Shown here piece after piece: positions 1 through 7,879 of a stretch of DNA of 34,346 nt (position 1 is its first letter; the number at the start of each line of letters is the position of its first letter). The position numbers were made by a program, and so were the translations under genes. The stretch spans positions 1-34,346 of IMG/VR virus record IMGVR_UViG_3300030339_000155. One strand, 5' to 3'. Under the pieces are notes generated by a model that saw only the letters and a list, made by a program, of their open reading frames with translations, was not told the origin of the DNA and did not search any database. Source of the stretch: a virus.

Positions 1-1
1 T

Positions 2-3000
2 AGAATTATATTGGCATACGGGCAAGTTTCGGCAGCGTCAGTTCTTAGAGGTCAAGAACTTAGACAATTTACCGAAGCGGGCATTCCGTTAGTATCCCTA
101 CTCGCTGATAAGTTTACCGAGTTAGAGGGTCGTGTAGTATCGACAGGTGAGGTATTTGGAAAAATATCCAACCGACTTGTGCCATTTCAAATGGTTAAAG
201 ACGTATTTAGCGATATGTCATCAGAGGGCGGTATATTCTTCAATATGCAAGAAATTCAGTCAACTACATTAGCTGGAAAGATTTCCAATTTAACTGATGC
301 GTATCAGTTAATGTTTAACTCGATAGGTTCGGGTGGTGCGGTTAATTCAGTACTTAAAGGCGGTGTTGATTTGCTGATGAATATGGCTAAGAATTGGGAG
401 TCTGTTGGAGCCTCTATACTTCCTGTTGTATCAGCTATTGGTGTTTACAAGGCTGCAAGTGTATGGATGACTACATATCAGAGCGCACAAACAGCATATT
501 ACGGAGTGCAACAAGGTCTTGTAGCTGCAAGAATAGCATATAATGAAAAAGAAATTGCGCTTGAAATTAGAAAGACCGGAGTACAAAATGCAGCACTAAT
601 TTTTTCTAAAGCCAAAGCTGCATCTGACGCTGTGTCTGTGCAAATTTCCGCATTATCGTTAACTACGAGTCAAAAGGAGGTTGCTGCATTAATTGTTAAA
701 AACCTTGTATTAGAAGCTGGAACGGATAAAGAAAAGTTAGCGAACTTGGAAAAGGCAATAAGTTCCGCACTACAACTAAAAGGAATAGGGGTTACAGCCG
801 CAGACATTGCAGCGAAAGGTGCATTAGCAGCCGCAAATGATAAGGTTACTGTTTCACTATGGGCTATGATGGCTGCAAATCCAGCGTTGTGGATAGCTGG
901 AATCGTAGCGGCAATTGGAGCGGTAGTAGCAGCTTTAGTTATATTCTATAACAACTCAAACAAACTCAAAAACGAGTTAGGAAAACTTGGTAGTGCCGGA
1001 GATGTACAGGCGTCTGATTTGGCGGGAAGATTTACATCTCTTGCTAAAACTGTCACAAGCTCAACATCTACGATCGAAGAACAGAATTCAGCACTCAAAA
1101 TACTTAGACAGGTATATAAAGATATTTTACCGGATCAACTTTTAACCATCGAGGGGCTCAAAGGATTAAAGGGTAATTATGATACTGCAACCGCCTCAAT
1201 CTATGAATATATCGCTGCAAAAACAAAGGAAAAACAAATCGAAGCTATTAATACTAATAGTCAAGATAATATAACCCCTGTTTATGACAAGATAATCAAA
1301 GGATTAGAAAGGGCTGGCGCATCTGCCAGTACTGCTAAATCTGCCATGATTGAATTTCAAAAGGAAATTACAAACGGGCAAATGAAAGGCATGAATGCTG
1401 CCGAAACATTTAGTAGGCTGCAACAAATAGTTAAAGACATAAGCGGAAAAGATGTCGAGAACATGAAGTCTGCATGGTATCTTCCCGCATTTGACACTAC
1501 ACTATATAATGCTGGCGAACTTACTAAACTTCTTGGGGATCAAAAGAAAACTATTGACGACTTAAACAATACAAACATAACTAATTACTATTATAATTTC
1601 TCAGCCGGAATGAAAGCGGTAAATGAGGATATTAAAAAAACTACCGGAGCTTTAGAACAAGGGGTTGAGGTAGTAAATGGGAAAAGAATGTTCTTTAAAG
1701 AATCATTCTATGAATTTGACCAAAGAAAATCAGCAGTAGAAAAAACAAAATTGCTCGATTACCTTAGAAGCTTAATGGACGATGGTCAAAAAATATTATC
1801 ACGACCAAAACCTAATTGGGATATTTTTGGCATCTTCGGAAATAAAGATGGTGGATTCGGATTAGACAAGGTAACAGGGGATTTAAAATCTCAATTAGCA
1901 AAACTTGACCTAAATTCATTTCAGCAAAGAGTAAATTCGATTTTACTTAGCGGGGGTGCTAATAATTCTTATACAAAATCCTATGATGCCCTACTTATAA
2001 CATCGGCGAACAAAGTAGATACAACTACCGAAACGCTTGAAAAATTTAAGCTGGCAAATGATGAGACTACCAAATCTATCAAAGCTGCAAATAATGCCAT
2101 ATCAGACGCTAAGAAAATTGGAAATTATAATCCAATTGATAGTCAAACAATGGATGCTTTTGATATAAACGGTAAGAGGATGCAAGTTACATGGAAAATG
2201 GAACTTGATGGATATACAAAATATGTTAAAGATAAGGCAGTTTATGTAACCGGATTAAAACAAGTCAATAAGGATGAACGTGCCGTATTGGATGATAATG
2301 GATTAGGCGATGATAAGGACGAAAAGAAAGCAAAGAAAACGCAGGACGAGCGCAATAAGGAATTGATAAAATCCCTTGAAGATCGTGCGGCAATCCTAAA
2401 GCAGGCTAATTCAGAATATGATAAATTAGTTAAAGCCGGAATGTCTATTGATGATGCTAAAACTACAACGGCTAAGTTATTTAAAGGTCAGTTAACGCCG
2501 GAACAAATACCTTATACCGATGCTCAATTATCTGCTGATTTAAAGTGGGTAAAGGGTAAAATTGCAGCTATACCAAAAGGTCAACAGCCAGCATTTAAGT
2601 TGGGATTAGATATTAATGGAATTGATACAAAAATCATTACCGATCAATTACAAGCCAAACTTAAATCTATCGAAGCAGAGTTTAATACATCTAAAAAGCG
2701 CATCGACCTATTTAAGAATATATTCGATGTAACGAGTGATTATGACTTAGCTGGAAGGATAGCACAAAGTTTCGAGGGAAAGGGCACTACGGACATAGAA
2801 ACAGCTATGAAGAAAGCTCTTAGCTTATCATTTGACGAGGTTGGAATCAAAATGAGTCAATTGTCCGACGATAAGGGAAATCTTGATTACGTTGCAGCAC
2901 AGAAAGCTATAGATACATTATCCGAGGGTAATAAAAAGACTGCATTGCAAAAACAGTTTGAAATATCTAAAGACTTTAAAGAAAAAGAATATATTGCCTT

Positions 3001-5005
3001 ATTTAAGGGGCTGGAACAATATAAGACCTTTGAATCTAAACGCGCCGACATTATAAGACTTGGGTTAATTGAGCGCGCCAAAATAGAAAATGACAGCATT
3101 GCAACTCCCGAACAAAAAACCGTTGCGATCAAGCAAAGTTCCGATAAACAATCGTCTGACATTGCCAAAAATACAATGGAGCAATTTAAGGGTAGCGATC
3201 AGTGGACTATGGTATTTTCCGATTTAGACAAGGTTAGCCAGCCTGTTATTTTAAGGCTTCAAAATCAATTAGAAGATTTTAAAAATAAGGCTGGAAAAGA
3301 CTTGCCTATTGCAGAATTTAGAGAGTTAACTAAAGTGCTAAGCGATTTACAAAATAGAACTTCTACGATAGGACTTGGAGATTTTATAAAGGCGTTTACC
3401 ACCGATTATAAAATACCGGATTTAGTGGCTAGTTTAAAAGCGGCAAATGAAGAAAAGGATAGGCTGATGATTCAAAACACGTCCGACGTTGCGAATCAGG
3501 TTATCGCAAAGACCAAGAGCGTAAGTGCTGACAAAGAACTATCATTAGACCCCACCAATTTAGATAAGTTAGATGCGTCTGTTGCAGCTCAAAACGAATT
3601 GGACATAGCGAATAAAAGGGCTTCTGAAAGTACAAGGGCTTACACGGCTGCTGTAAAGGAAGCAGAAAAGGCTAATAATGGATTATCTACCGCGCAAAAC
3701 GCCAAAATAGTTGCGACTGCAAATTTTACAAAAGGTAACGATAAGTTAATACAGGGATTTTCAGAAATTAAAAACGCAATTGACTCTACCGTTTCGGCAT
3801 TTTATTCTGTGGCAGATGCTATGGGTATCGCTATCAGCCCAGAAACAAAGGAAATTTTAGATGGTATAACAAAAGGACTGGGTGCTGTTATAGCTGTACT
3901 TACCGCAGTAGGTGCTATTGTTGTATTAGTTGGTAGTACTGCATGGGTTGCACTTGCTCCTATTATGGTTATTTTAGCTCCGATTATTGCAGCCTTAGCG
4001 ATTGTGGTAGGCATATTTGCTATACTTAAAGCAACAAAACTTAACCCGATTAACGACCAGCTCGAAGAACAACAGGCAATAGTCGATGGATTAGCTAAGC
4101 AATATACTGAATTAGAACGCAAAATGGGTGATGCGTTAGGCTCTGATTGGCTCGTAAAATACAATGAGGAATTAGCAAATACCCAAAGTCAAATTGCAGC
4201 TATCAGTAAGCAATTAGAACTTGAACAGTCGAAAGGCAAAGACGCAAAAGATGAAGATATTAAGAAGTTCCAAGATGATTTAGAATCGCAAAGATTAATT
4301 GCAGAGGAATCAGTTAAAAAGTTACAGCAATTCGTATCAGGTACGGACTTATCAAGTGCCGCCAAAGATTTTTCTTCTGCTTGGCTGGATGCGTACAAGA
4401 GTTTTGGCAATACCAGTGACGCTATGCAGGCTAAGTTCAAAGATATGATGAACAACATGATTTTGAACACTTTAATGGCAGAGGCTATGAAAGTTGCATT
4501 AACTCCCGTGTTTGATTTAATGAAAGAATATGCGGGTGAAAATTCAGATGGGGGAACTGCTTACACTCCGGCTGAATTGGCTGCATTGGGAAAAGAGGGT
4601 GCTAAGGATGTGGAAAATGGGAATGTAGCTTTGACCGCAATTGCTGAAACCATGAAAGCAAATGGCGTAGATTTGAGAGATACATCGACTAATCTTCAAG
4701 GCGTCTCGAAAGGCATCAGTGGGATTACGGAAGAAACGGCAAACTTACTCGGAGGCTACTTGGACAGCATTAGAATGAAACTATTCACCTACATCGACAT
4801 GAAATCTTTGGAAAAACCATACGATTTCAAATCGGGTATGGCTGGATTATTAGCTGGACAAGGAACACAGATTTCACATTTAGTTCAAATATCGGCTAAT
4901 ACATTAAAAACTGCCGATGCTTGTAATAAGCTAACCGACCAATTAGATAAAGTTACATCTTTAACTGGTAGTCGAGGGGCGTTCAGCATAAATGTAAATG
5001 CCTAA
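2..5005 (+). CDS. Phage tape measure protein (5' end outside window)
   Basis: Sets tail length and is threaded through the tail tube; it also helps DNA pass the host envelope. The frame is open to the left edge, so the TTG at position 11 is probably an internal Leu codon and the true start lies upstream. The first visible residues (SAASVLRGQELRQFTEAGIP and the following VSLLADKF) match the conserved N-terminal block of tape measure proteins. Two hydrophobic stretches are visible, at about residues 285-310 (WIAGIVAAIGAVVAALVIF) and 1290-1345 (Ala/Val/Ile-rich, several spans), as is usual for this family. The rest is mostly helical and charged, with coiled-coil-like stretches at about 1180-1260 and 1350-1440. 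At 1664 visible residues it is the largest gene here. It is followed at once by a strong terminator. Confidence 0.93.
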   Translation, partial: RIILAYGQVSAASVLRGQELRQFTEAGIPLVSLLADKFTELEGRVVSTGEVFGKISNRLVPFQMVKDVFSDMSSEGGIFFNMQEIQSTTLAGKISNLTDAYQLMFNSIGSGGAVNSVLKGGVDLLMNMAKNWESVGASILPVVSAIGVYKAASVWMTTYQSAQTAYYGVQQGLVAARIAYNEKEIALEIRKTGVQNAALIFSKAKAASDAVSVQISALSLTTSQKEVAALIVKNLVLEAGTDKEKLANLEKAISSALQLKGIGVTAADIAAKGALAAANDKVTVSLWAMMAANPALWIAGIVAAIGAVVAALVIFYNNSNKLKNELGKLGSAGDVQASDLAGRFTSLAKTVTSSTSTIEEQNSALKILRQVYKDILPDQLLTIEGLKGLKGNYDTATASIYEYIAAKTKEKQIEAINTNSQDNITPVYDKIIKGLERAGASASTAKSAMIEFQKEITNGQMKGMNAAETFSRLQQIVKDISGKDVENMKSAWYLPAFDTTLYNAGELTKLLGDQKKTIDDLNNTNITNYYYNFSAGMKAVNEDIKKTTGALEQGVEVVNGKRMFFKESFYEFDQRKSAVEKTKLLDYLRSLMDDGQKILSRPKPNWDIFGIFGNKDGGFGLDKVTGDLKSQLAKLDLNSFQQRVNSILLSGGANNSYTKSYDALLITSANKVDTTTETLEKFKLANDETTKSIKAANNAISDAKKIGNYNPIDSQTMDAFDINGKRMQVTWKMELDGYTKYVKDKAVYVTGLKQVNKDERAVLDDNGLGDDKDEKKAKKTQDERNKELIKSLEDRAAILKQANSEYDKLVKAGMSIDDAKTTTAKLFKGQLTPEQIPYTDAQLSADLKWVKGKIAAIPKGQQPAFKLGLDINGIDTKIITDQLQAKLKSIEAEFNTSKKRIDLFKNIFDVTSDYDLAGRIAQSFEGKGTTDIETAMKKALSLSFDEVGIKMSQLSDDKGNLDYVAAQKAIDTLSEGNKKTALQKQFEISKDFKEKEYIALFKGLEQYKTFESKRADIIRLGLIERAKIENDSIATPEQKTVAIKQSSDKQSSDIAKNTMEQFKGSDQWTMVFSDLDKVSQPVILRLQNQLEDFKNKAGKDLPIAEFRELTKVLSDLQNRTSTIGLGDFIKAFTTDYKIPDLVASLKAANEEKDRLMIQNTSDVANQVIAKTKSVSADKELSLDPTNLDKLDASVAAQNELDIANKRASESTRAYTAAVKEAEKANNGLSTAQNAKIVATANFTKGNDKLIQGFSEIKNAIDSTVSAFYSVADAMGIAISPETKEILDGITKGLGAVIAVLTAVGAIVVLVGSTAWVALAPIMVILAPIIAALAIVVGIFAILKATKLNPINDQLEEQQAIVDGLAKQYTELERKMGDALGSDWLVKYNEELANTQSQIAAISKQLELEQSKGKDAKDEDIKKFQDDLESQRLIAEESVKKLQQFVSGTDLSSAAKDFSSAWLDAYKSFGNTSDAMQAKFKDMMNNMILNTLMAEAMKVALTPVFDLMKEYAGENSDGGTAYTPAELAALGKEGAKDVENGNVALTAIAETMKANGVDLRDTSTNLQGVSKGISGITEETANLLGGYLDSIRMKLFTYIDMKSLEKPYDFKSGMAGLLAGQGTQISHLVQISANTLKTADACNKLTDQLDKVTSLTGSRGAFSINVNA

Positions 5006-5010
5006 AATAC

Positions 5011-5039
5011 AGGGTGGGTCGCATATCGCTACCCACCCT
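5011..5039. terminator. Intrinsic terminator after the tape measure gene, probably bidirectional
   Basis: A perfect 9-bp stem (AGGGTGGGT at 5011-5019 with ACCCACCCT at 5031-5039) encloses an 11-base loop and is followed by a T-rich stretch on the plus strand. It lies between the convergent tape measure gene and the leftward HNH gene ending at 5045, so it can serve both. Confidence 0.85.
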
Positions 5040-5044
5040 ATTTA

Positions 5045-5824
5045 TTATCCTTTGTTTTTAATCCTAAAGTTATAATTATTTATTTTCGTACAATCCTTGC
5101 ATGTGTTTGACTTTCCCAAATAACTTCTTTTAGAGGCATTAAAATCAGTAGCTAAATTTTTAAGTTCCTTACAACCAGAACAGTACCTTAGTCCAGCCTT
5201 TGCGAGTTCTATTCTGTCCTTAGTTTTACCAAAATTTATTACGCCATCGTGTTTTGATTTGCATTCCTTACACTCATTTCTATATATATCACCTCCATCC
5301 CTAGTGTAGAACTCCGAAATATCTAACTCTCTGATACAGCAGGTGCATATTTTTCTTGATAAAATACCATTTTCATATATGTCTACATGTCTTAATAGCT
5401 CGTCTCGTCTCTTTTTAGCCCGTTCACCTATTCCCCAGTCTTGTTGAGCACCTGTTTCAAAGGATATTTCTCGGCTTCGTGACTTGGTGACTACTATTAT
5501 ATTAGAAAGTCTATTATCTGTTTTTATTTTATTTTTATGACAGTATTCCTCGTTAACAAGTCTTTCCCTTAAAAAAGCCATTCCAACAAGTTCCATTGGT
5601 CTTTTTGTTGCCCTCACCCCATCAACGCTAAATACAACTGTTGGCTCTCCATTAGCACCTACAGTTTGCTTTCTTATGGACTCTTTAATATAGCCACCAT
5701 TAATTCTTTCTCTTCTTTCTGATTTTACTCTTCCTAAATTAGAAACAGAATATATACCGTCATATTCTAAACAGTCCTTCCAAATCTCACCCTCTAAATT
5801 TTGTAAATTTAATGAATAATCCAT
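5045..5824 (-). CDS. NUMOD4/HNH-type homing endonuclease with two C-terminal zinc-knuckle repeats
   Basis: Probable free-standing homing endonuclease. Residues 13-45 (GEIWKDCLEYDGIYSVSNLGRVKS) are a clear NUMOD4 DNA-binding motif. Residues 94-112 (YCHKNKIKTDNRLSNIIVVT) match the second half of an HNH domain, but the usual VDHINGD is replaced by EYCHKNK, so the active site is divergent. The C-terminal half has two CxxC...CxxC units, C160/C163 with C185/C188 and C215/C218 with C242/C245. These resemble the CxxC...EFY...CKEC zinc modules often attached to phage HNH proteins. It lies 13 bases downstream of a second HNH gene on the same strand, and both run against the structural operon. Cleavage activity is uncertain because of the altered HNH core. 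Confidence 0.8.
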   Translation of the reverse strand: MDYSLNLQNLEGEIWKDCLEYDGIYSVSNLGRVKSERRERINGGYIKESIRKQTVGANGEPTVVFSVDGVRATKRPMELVGMAFLRERLVNEEYCHKNKIKTDNRLSNIIVVTKSRSREISFETGAQQDWGIGERAKKRRDELLRHVDIYENGILSRKICTCCIRELDISEFYTRDGGDIYRNECKECKSKHDGVINFGKTKDRIELAKAGLRYCSGCKELKNLATDFNASKRSYLGKSNTCKDCTKINNYNFRIKNKG

Positions 5825-5837
5825 CTTATTTTTAATT

Positions 5838-6371
5838 TTAATTTATCAATTTTAGTTCATTTTGATATGCATTCGAGGCATCTATTTCAGAATCAAAATA
5901 TCCAATATGCTTACATTTTTTGTTAACAGTAATTGTAGCTGCCCATTTTCTGTTTTCTTTCTTCCAGCAAACTCCAACATATTGACTAGTTAGGCGGCTT
6001 TGGTTCGCCCTAAAGCATGTAGTTGAATTTTCATACGCCGTTACAAGTCTAAGGTTAAATAATCTATTATTACTCTTATCTCCATTTATGTGATCTACCA
6101 CCAATCCATCTAATCCGGGTCTATGCCCTAAAAATGCTATTGCAACCAGTTGATGAACACTCCTGCCTATCGTTATTCCGTCTTTACATAGGACAATCAT
6201 ACTGTATCCACTACGGCTTATTCCAGACTTTAAAATCTTACCGATTCTTTTATAAAAAAATTTTTTGTGCCAAACATCTCTATCGAGAGATTTCGCATTA
6301 CCGAGATTGCTTACCTCGTATTGTCCGGCATACCCATCTACAGATTTCCAAATTTCAATCTTATTTTCCAT
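5838..6371 (-). CDS. NUMOD4-HNH-AP2 homing endonuclease
   Basis: A complete member of the NUMOD4/HNH_3/AP2 family of free-standing phage homing endonucleases, which cut a specific site in related phages and spread by repair. NUMOD4 is at residues 6-30 (EIWKSVDGYAGQYEVSNLGNAKS). The HNH core is at 73-115, with H73, VDHINGD (92-98) and NNRLFNLRLVT (101-111). An AP2 DNA-binding domain is at 128-172 (TSQYVGVCWKKENRKWAATI...ASNAYQ). It is the first gene of a two-gene leftward unit with the HNH gene at 5045-5824. Its upstream leader (6372-6472) holds a potential pseudoknot and a promoter match, so expression may be controlled by leader RNA folding. Confidence 0.9.
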   Translation of the reverse strand: MENKIEIWKSVDGYAGQYEVSNLGNAKSLDRDVWHKKFFYKRIGKILKSGISRSGYSMIVLCKDGITIGRSVHQLVAIAFLGHRPGLDGLVVDHINGDKSNNRLFNLRLVTAYENSTTCFRANQSRLTSQYVGVCWKKENRKWAATITVNKKCKHIGYFDSEIDASNAYQNELKLIN

Positions 6372-6385
6372 TATTAACTAAACGA

Positions 6386-6458
6386 AATCCGCCAAATACA
6401 GAAGTCTCAGTTTCTATAAATGGCGGATTCCTAAAATGTTTTTAGTGGGGCTGAGACT
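6386..6458 (-). promoter_or_regulatory. Possible pseudoknot in the leader of the HNH genes
   Basis: Two inverted repeats interleave. AATCCGCCA (6386-6394) pairs with TGGCGGATT (6421-6429), and AGTCTCAG (6403-6410) pairs with CTGAGACT (6451-6458). The a-b-a'-b' order is that of an H-type pseudoknot. A third hairpin, CTAAAA/TTTTAG (6431-6436 and 6440-6445), sits in the connecting loop. On the minus strand the fold begins about 14 nt after the predicted transcription start and ends 14 nt before the HNH start codon at 6371. The pairings are read directly; folding and function are inferred. Confidence 0.5.
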
Positions 6459-6477
6459 CCCGAATTGCTTATAATTA

Positions 6478-6510
6478 CAAATTTACGGATTTATATGCAT
6501 AGTTGTGTCA
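6478..6510 (-). promoter_or_regulatory. Bacteroidota-type promoter for the HNH unit
   Basis: On the minus strand TAAATTTG (6478-6485) fits the -7 consensus TANNTTTG. TGAC (6507-6510) lies exactly 21 bases upstream. Together with the flanks, the module ACTGACACAA-N6-ATATAAATCCGTAAATTTG is identical, apart from the six spacer bases, to the plus-strand promoter at 33964-33998. Predicted start of transcription is near 6472. Confidence 0.65.
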
Positions 6511-6573
6511 GTCGGTTATCTACAATTAAGAATAATTACGTTAAATAATTAGTTTATTCCATTTATTTTCTTA

Positions 6574-6609
6574 TGACAGCAAATATATGACTTAATTGTA
6601 GTATCTTTA
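6574..6609 (+). promoter_or_regulatory. Possible late promoter upstream of the 6684 gene
   Basis: TATCTTTA (6602-6609) is one base off the TANNTTTG -7 consensus. TGAC (6574-6577) lies 24 bases upstream, slightly longer than the 21 seen at other promoters in the window. The surrounding layout (AATTACGTTAA, TTATTCC, box, GAGCC repeats, hairpin, ATG) is shared with the region at 12918-13062, which supports a related promoter. Confidence 0.45.
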
Positions 6610-6635
6610 CGCCCATAACATAATAGAGCCAATTG

Positions 6636-6663
6636 AGCCGTGTAGAAGAAATTCTATGCGGCT
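6636..6663 (+). promoter_or_regulatory. Terminator-like hairpin in the leader of the 6684 gene
   Basis: AGCCG (6636-6640) pairs with CGGCT (6659-6663), and TAGAA (6643-6647) pairs with TTCTA (6652-6656), forming a two-part stem followed by a T-rich stretch (TTTATTTATTT). A spare GAGCC copy lies upstream at 6626-6630. The hairpin lies about 25 bases past the predicted start and 20 before the start codon, so it could act as an attenuator or a 5' stabiliser. Confidence 0.5.
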
Positions 6664-6683
6664 TTATTTATTTAAACCAAACT

Positions 6684-7154
6684 ATGAAAACAATCAAGCA
6701 AAAGGCAGTAGAAGCCGGACTTTGCAAACCATATGAGTCCGAATGGCAGGATGATAGCAATTTAGTCGAGAGATATGTCAAAGGTATCACGTTTTGCATG
6801 GAGAAAAACTTCATCACATTAGAAGATATGAAACCTTTCAAAAAAGAATTGGAAGAAAATAACGTTTGGTGCGAGCAGAGAGTAGACCATTTATTAACCG
6901 CAGATACATATGTTTATAATGAGTGTTCCGGCAGTCTTGAAATAATTGATTACTGTGTGTCTCGCGCGTATATAGGATTAGGTAGCGTACTGAAAATCAC
7001 TGCTAAAAATAATGCTATTCTCTATATCGATGCCTATCACGACAGCAACATCCAAATTATAGTCGAGGATAATGCAAAAATCAGCGTAAGTCAATACAAT
7101 AATAGCTCTATTCAGATATTAAAAGGAGTTGCCACAATAACAGATAGAAGATGA
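6684..7154 (+). CDS. Small protein of unknown function in the tail operon
   Basis: I do not recognise the family. I chose the ATG at 6684 (MKTIKQKAVEAGLCKPY) over the TTG-initiated frame at 6633, because the extra residues would come from the hairpin leader. The 156-residue product has a helical N-terminal half. Its C-terminal half (about residues 85-150) alternates hydrophobic and polar residues in short units (AILYIDAYHDSNIQIIVEDN and the following AKISVSQYNNSSIQI), resembling a short beta-solenoid. Its stop overlaps the start of the downstream HNH gene as ATGA. Position between the tape measure and the hub protein suggests a role in tail assembly or structure; that is inference only. Confidence 0.75.
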   Translation: MKTIKQKAVEAGLCKPYESEWQDDSNLVERYVKGITFCMEKNFITLEDMKPFKKELEENNVWCEQRVDHLLTADTYVYNECSGSLEIIDYCVSRAYIGLGSVLKITAKNNAILYIDAYHDSNIQIIVEDNAKISVSQYNNSSIQILKGVATITDRR

Positions 7155-7879
7155 TGGAAGAAGAAATTTGGAAAGATGTAGTTGGATTTGAGGGATATTA
7201 TCAAATCAGTAATATGGGGAGAATTAAAAGCCTTTCTCGGATTTTATTAAATGGTAGGGGTTCTTTTCGTTCAAGAGAAAAGATAATGATTGCATGTATA
7301 GATGGTAGTGGCTATTTCCAGTGCATGATGAGAAAGGATGGTATTGCTAAATCAATGAAAAGCCACAAGCAAGTTGCAATATCATTCTTGGGTCATAATC
7401 CATCCGTAGATGGTCTTGTAGTAGATCATATAAATGGGAATATCTCTGATAATAGATTAGTAAATCTTCGACTGGTAACGCATAGAGAAAACGTGTCTGT
7501 TTGTTTCAGAAAAAATCAAGACGGTTTCACATCTAAATTTGTTGGAGTACATTGGAATAAGGATAATAATAATTGGAGATCGGATATAACCGTTAATTGT
7601 AAATGTATAAAGTTAGGCTCATTCTTAAATGAAGTAGACGCCTCAAATAGATACAAAGACGCATTAGAACATGTCTTAAATAATACGTTTGAAGATTACT
7701 ATGAAACTATAAAGCGTAAGTGCTCGTCTAAATTTGTAGGAGTTAGCTTTAGAGGAAAGAGCAATAAGTGGAGAGCGGAGATAAGAATAAACGGTAAGCA
7801 CATTAGATTGGGAGATTATTTAATTGAGCAGGATGCTTCAAACGCATATCAAAACGCATTAAAACTAAAAACCGCATGA
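7151..7879 (+). CDS. NUMOD4-HNH homing endonuclease with two tandem AP2 domains
   Basis: Free-standing homing endonuclease inside the tail operon. NUMOD4 is at residues 5-28 (EIWKDVVGFEGYYQISNMGRIKS). The HNH core is at about 72-112, with H72, VDHINGN (91-97) and DNRLVNLRLVT (100-110). A first AP2 domain is at 129-172 (KFVGVHWNKDNNNW...DASNRY) and a second at 194-237 (KFVGVSFRGKSNKWRAEIRI...DASNAY). Most relatives, including the others here, have one AP2 domain, so this looks like an internal duplication. The gene overlaps both neighbours by ATGA (7151-7154 and 7876-7879). It may therefore have been inserted without breaking translational coupling. ATG at 7151 and 7154 are both possible starts; the first gives the ATGA overlap. 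Confidence 0.88.
   Translation: MMEEEIWKDVVGFEGYYQISNMGRIKSLSRILLNGRGSFRSREKIMIACIDGSGYFQCMMRKDGIAKSMKSHKQVAISFLGHNPSVDGLVVDHINGNISDNRLVNLRLVTHRENVSVCFRKNQDGFTSKFVGVHWNKDNNNWRSDITVNCKCIKLGSFLNEVDASNRYKDALEHVLNNTFEDYYETIKRKCSSKFVGVSFRGKSNKWRAEIRINGKHIRLGDYLIEQDASNAYQNALKLKTA

Larger units (their letters stand above)
6372..6683. other. 312-base intergenic region with divergent promoters
   Basis: No credible gene is seen here. The left part (6372-6472) is the structured leader of the leftward HNH unit. The middle holds a leftward promoter match at 6478-6510. The right part holds a rightward promoter match near 6574-6609 and a terminator-like hairpin at 6636-6663, ahead of the gene at 6684. Confidence 0.6.

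Noticed and set aside
3802-4164. 120-codon minus-strand open frame within the tape measure gene
   Set aside because: It mirrors the hydrophobic segment of the tape measure protein and has no independent signals.
6134-6445. 103-codon plus-strand open frame
   Set aside because: It lies antisense to the well-supported HNH gene at 5838-6371 and its product resembles no protein.
6446-6462. GGGGCTGAGACTCCC resembling the TPP riboswitch CUGAGA motif
   Set aside because: The other conserved TPP elements (CCUGAU, GGAUAAUGCCAGCG) are absent and the context is phage late genes; the motif is one arm of the pseudoknot.
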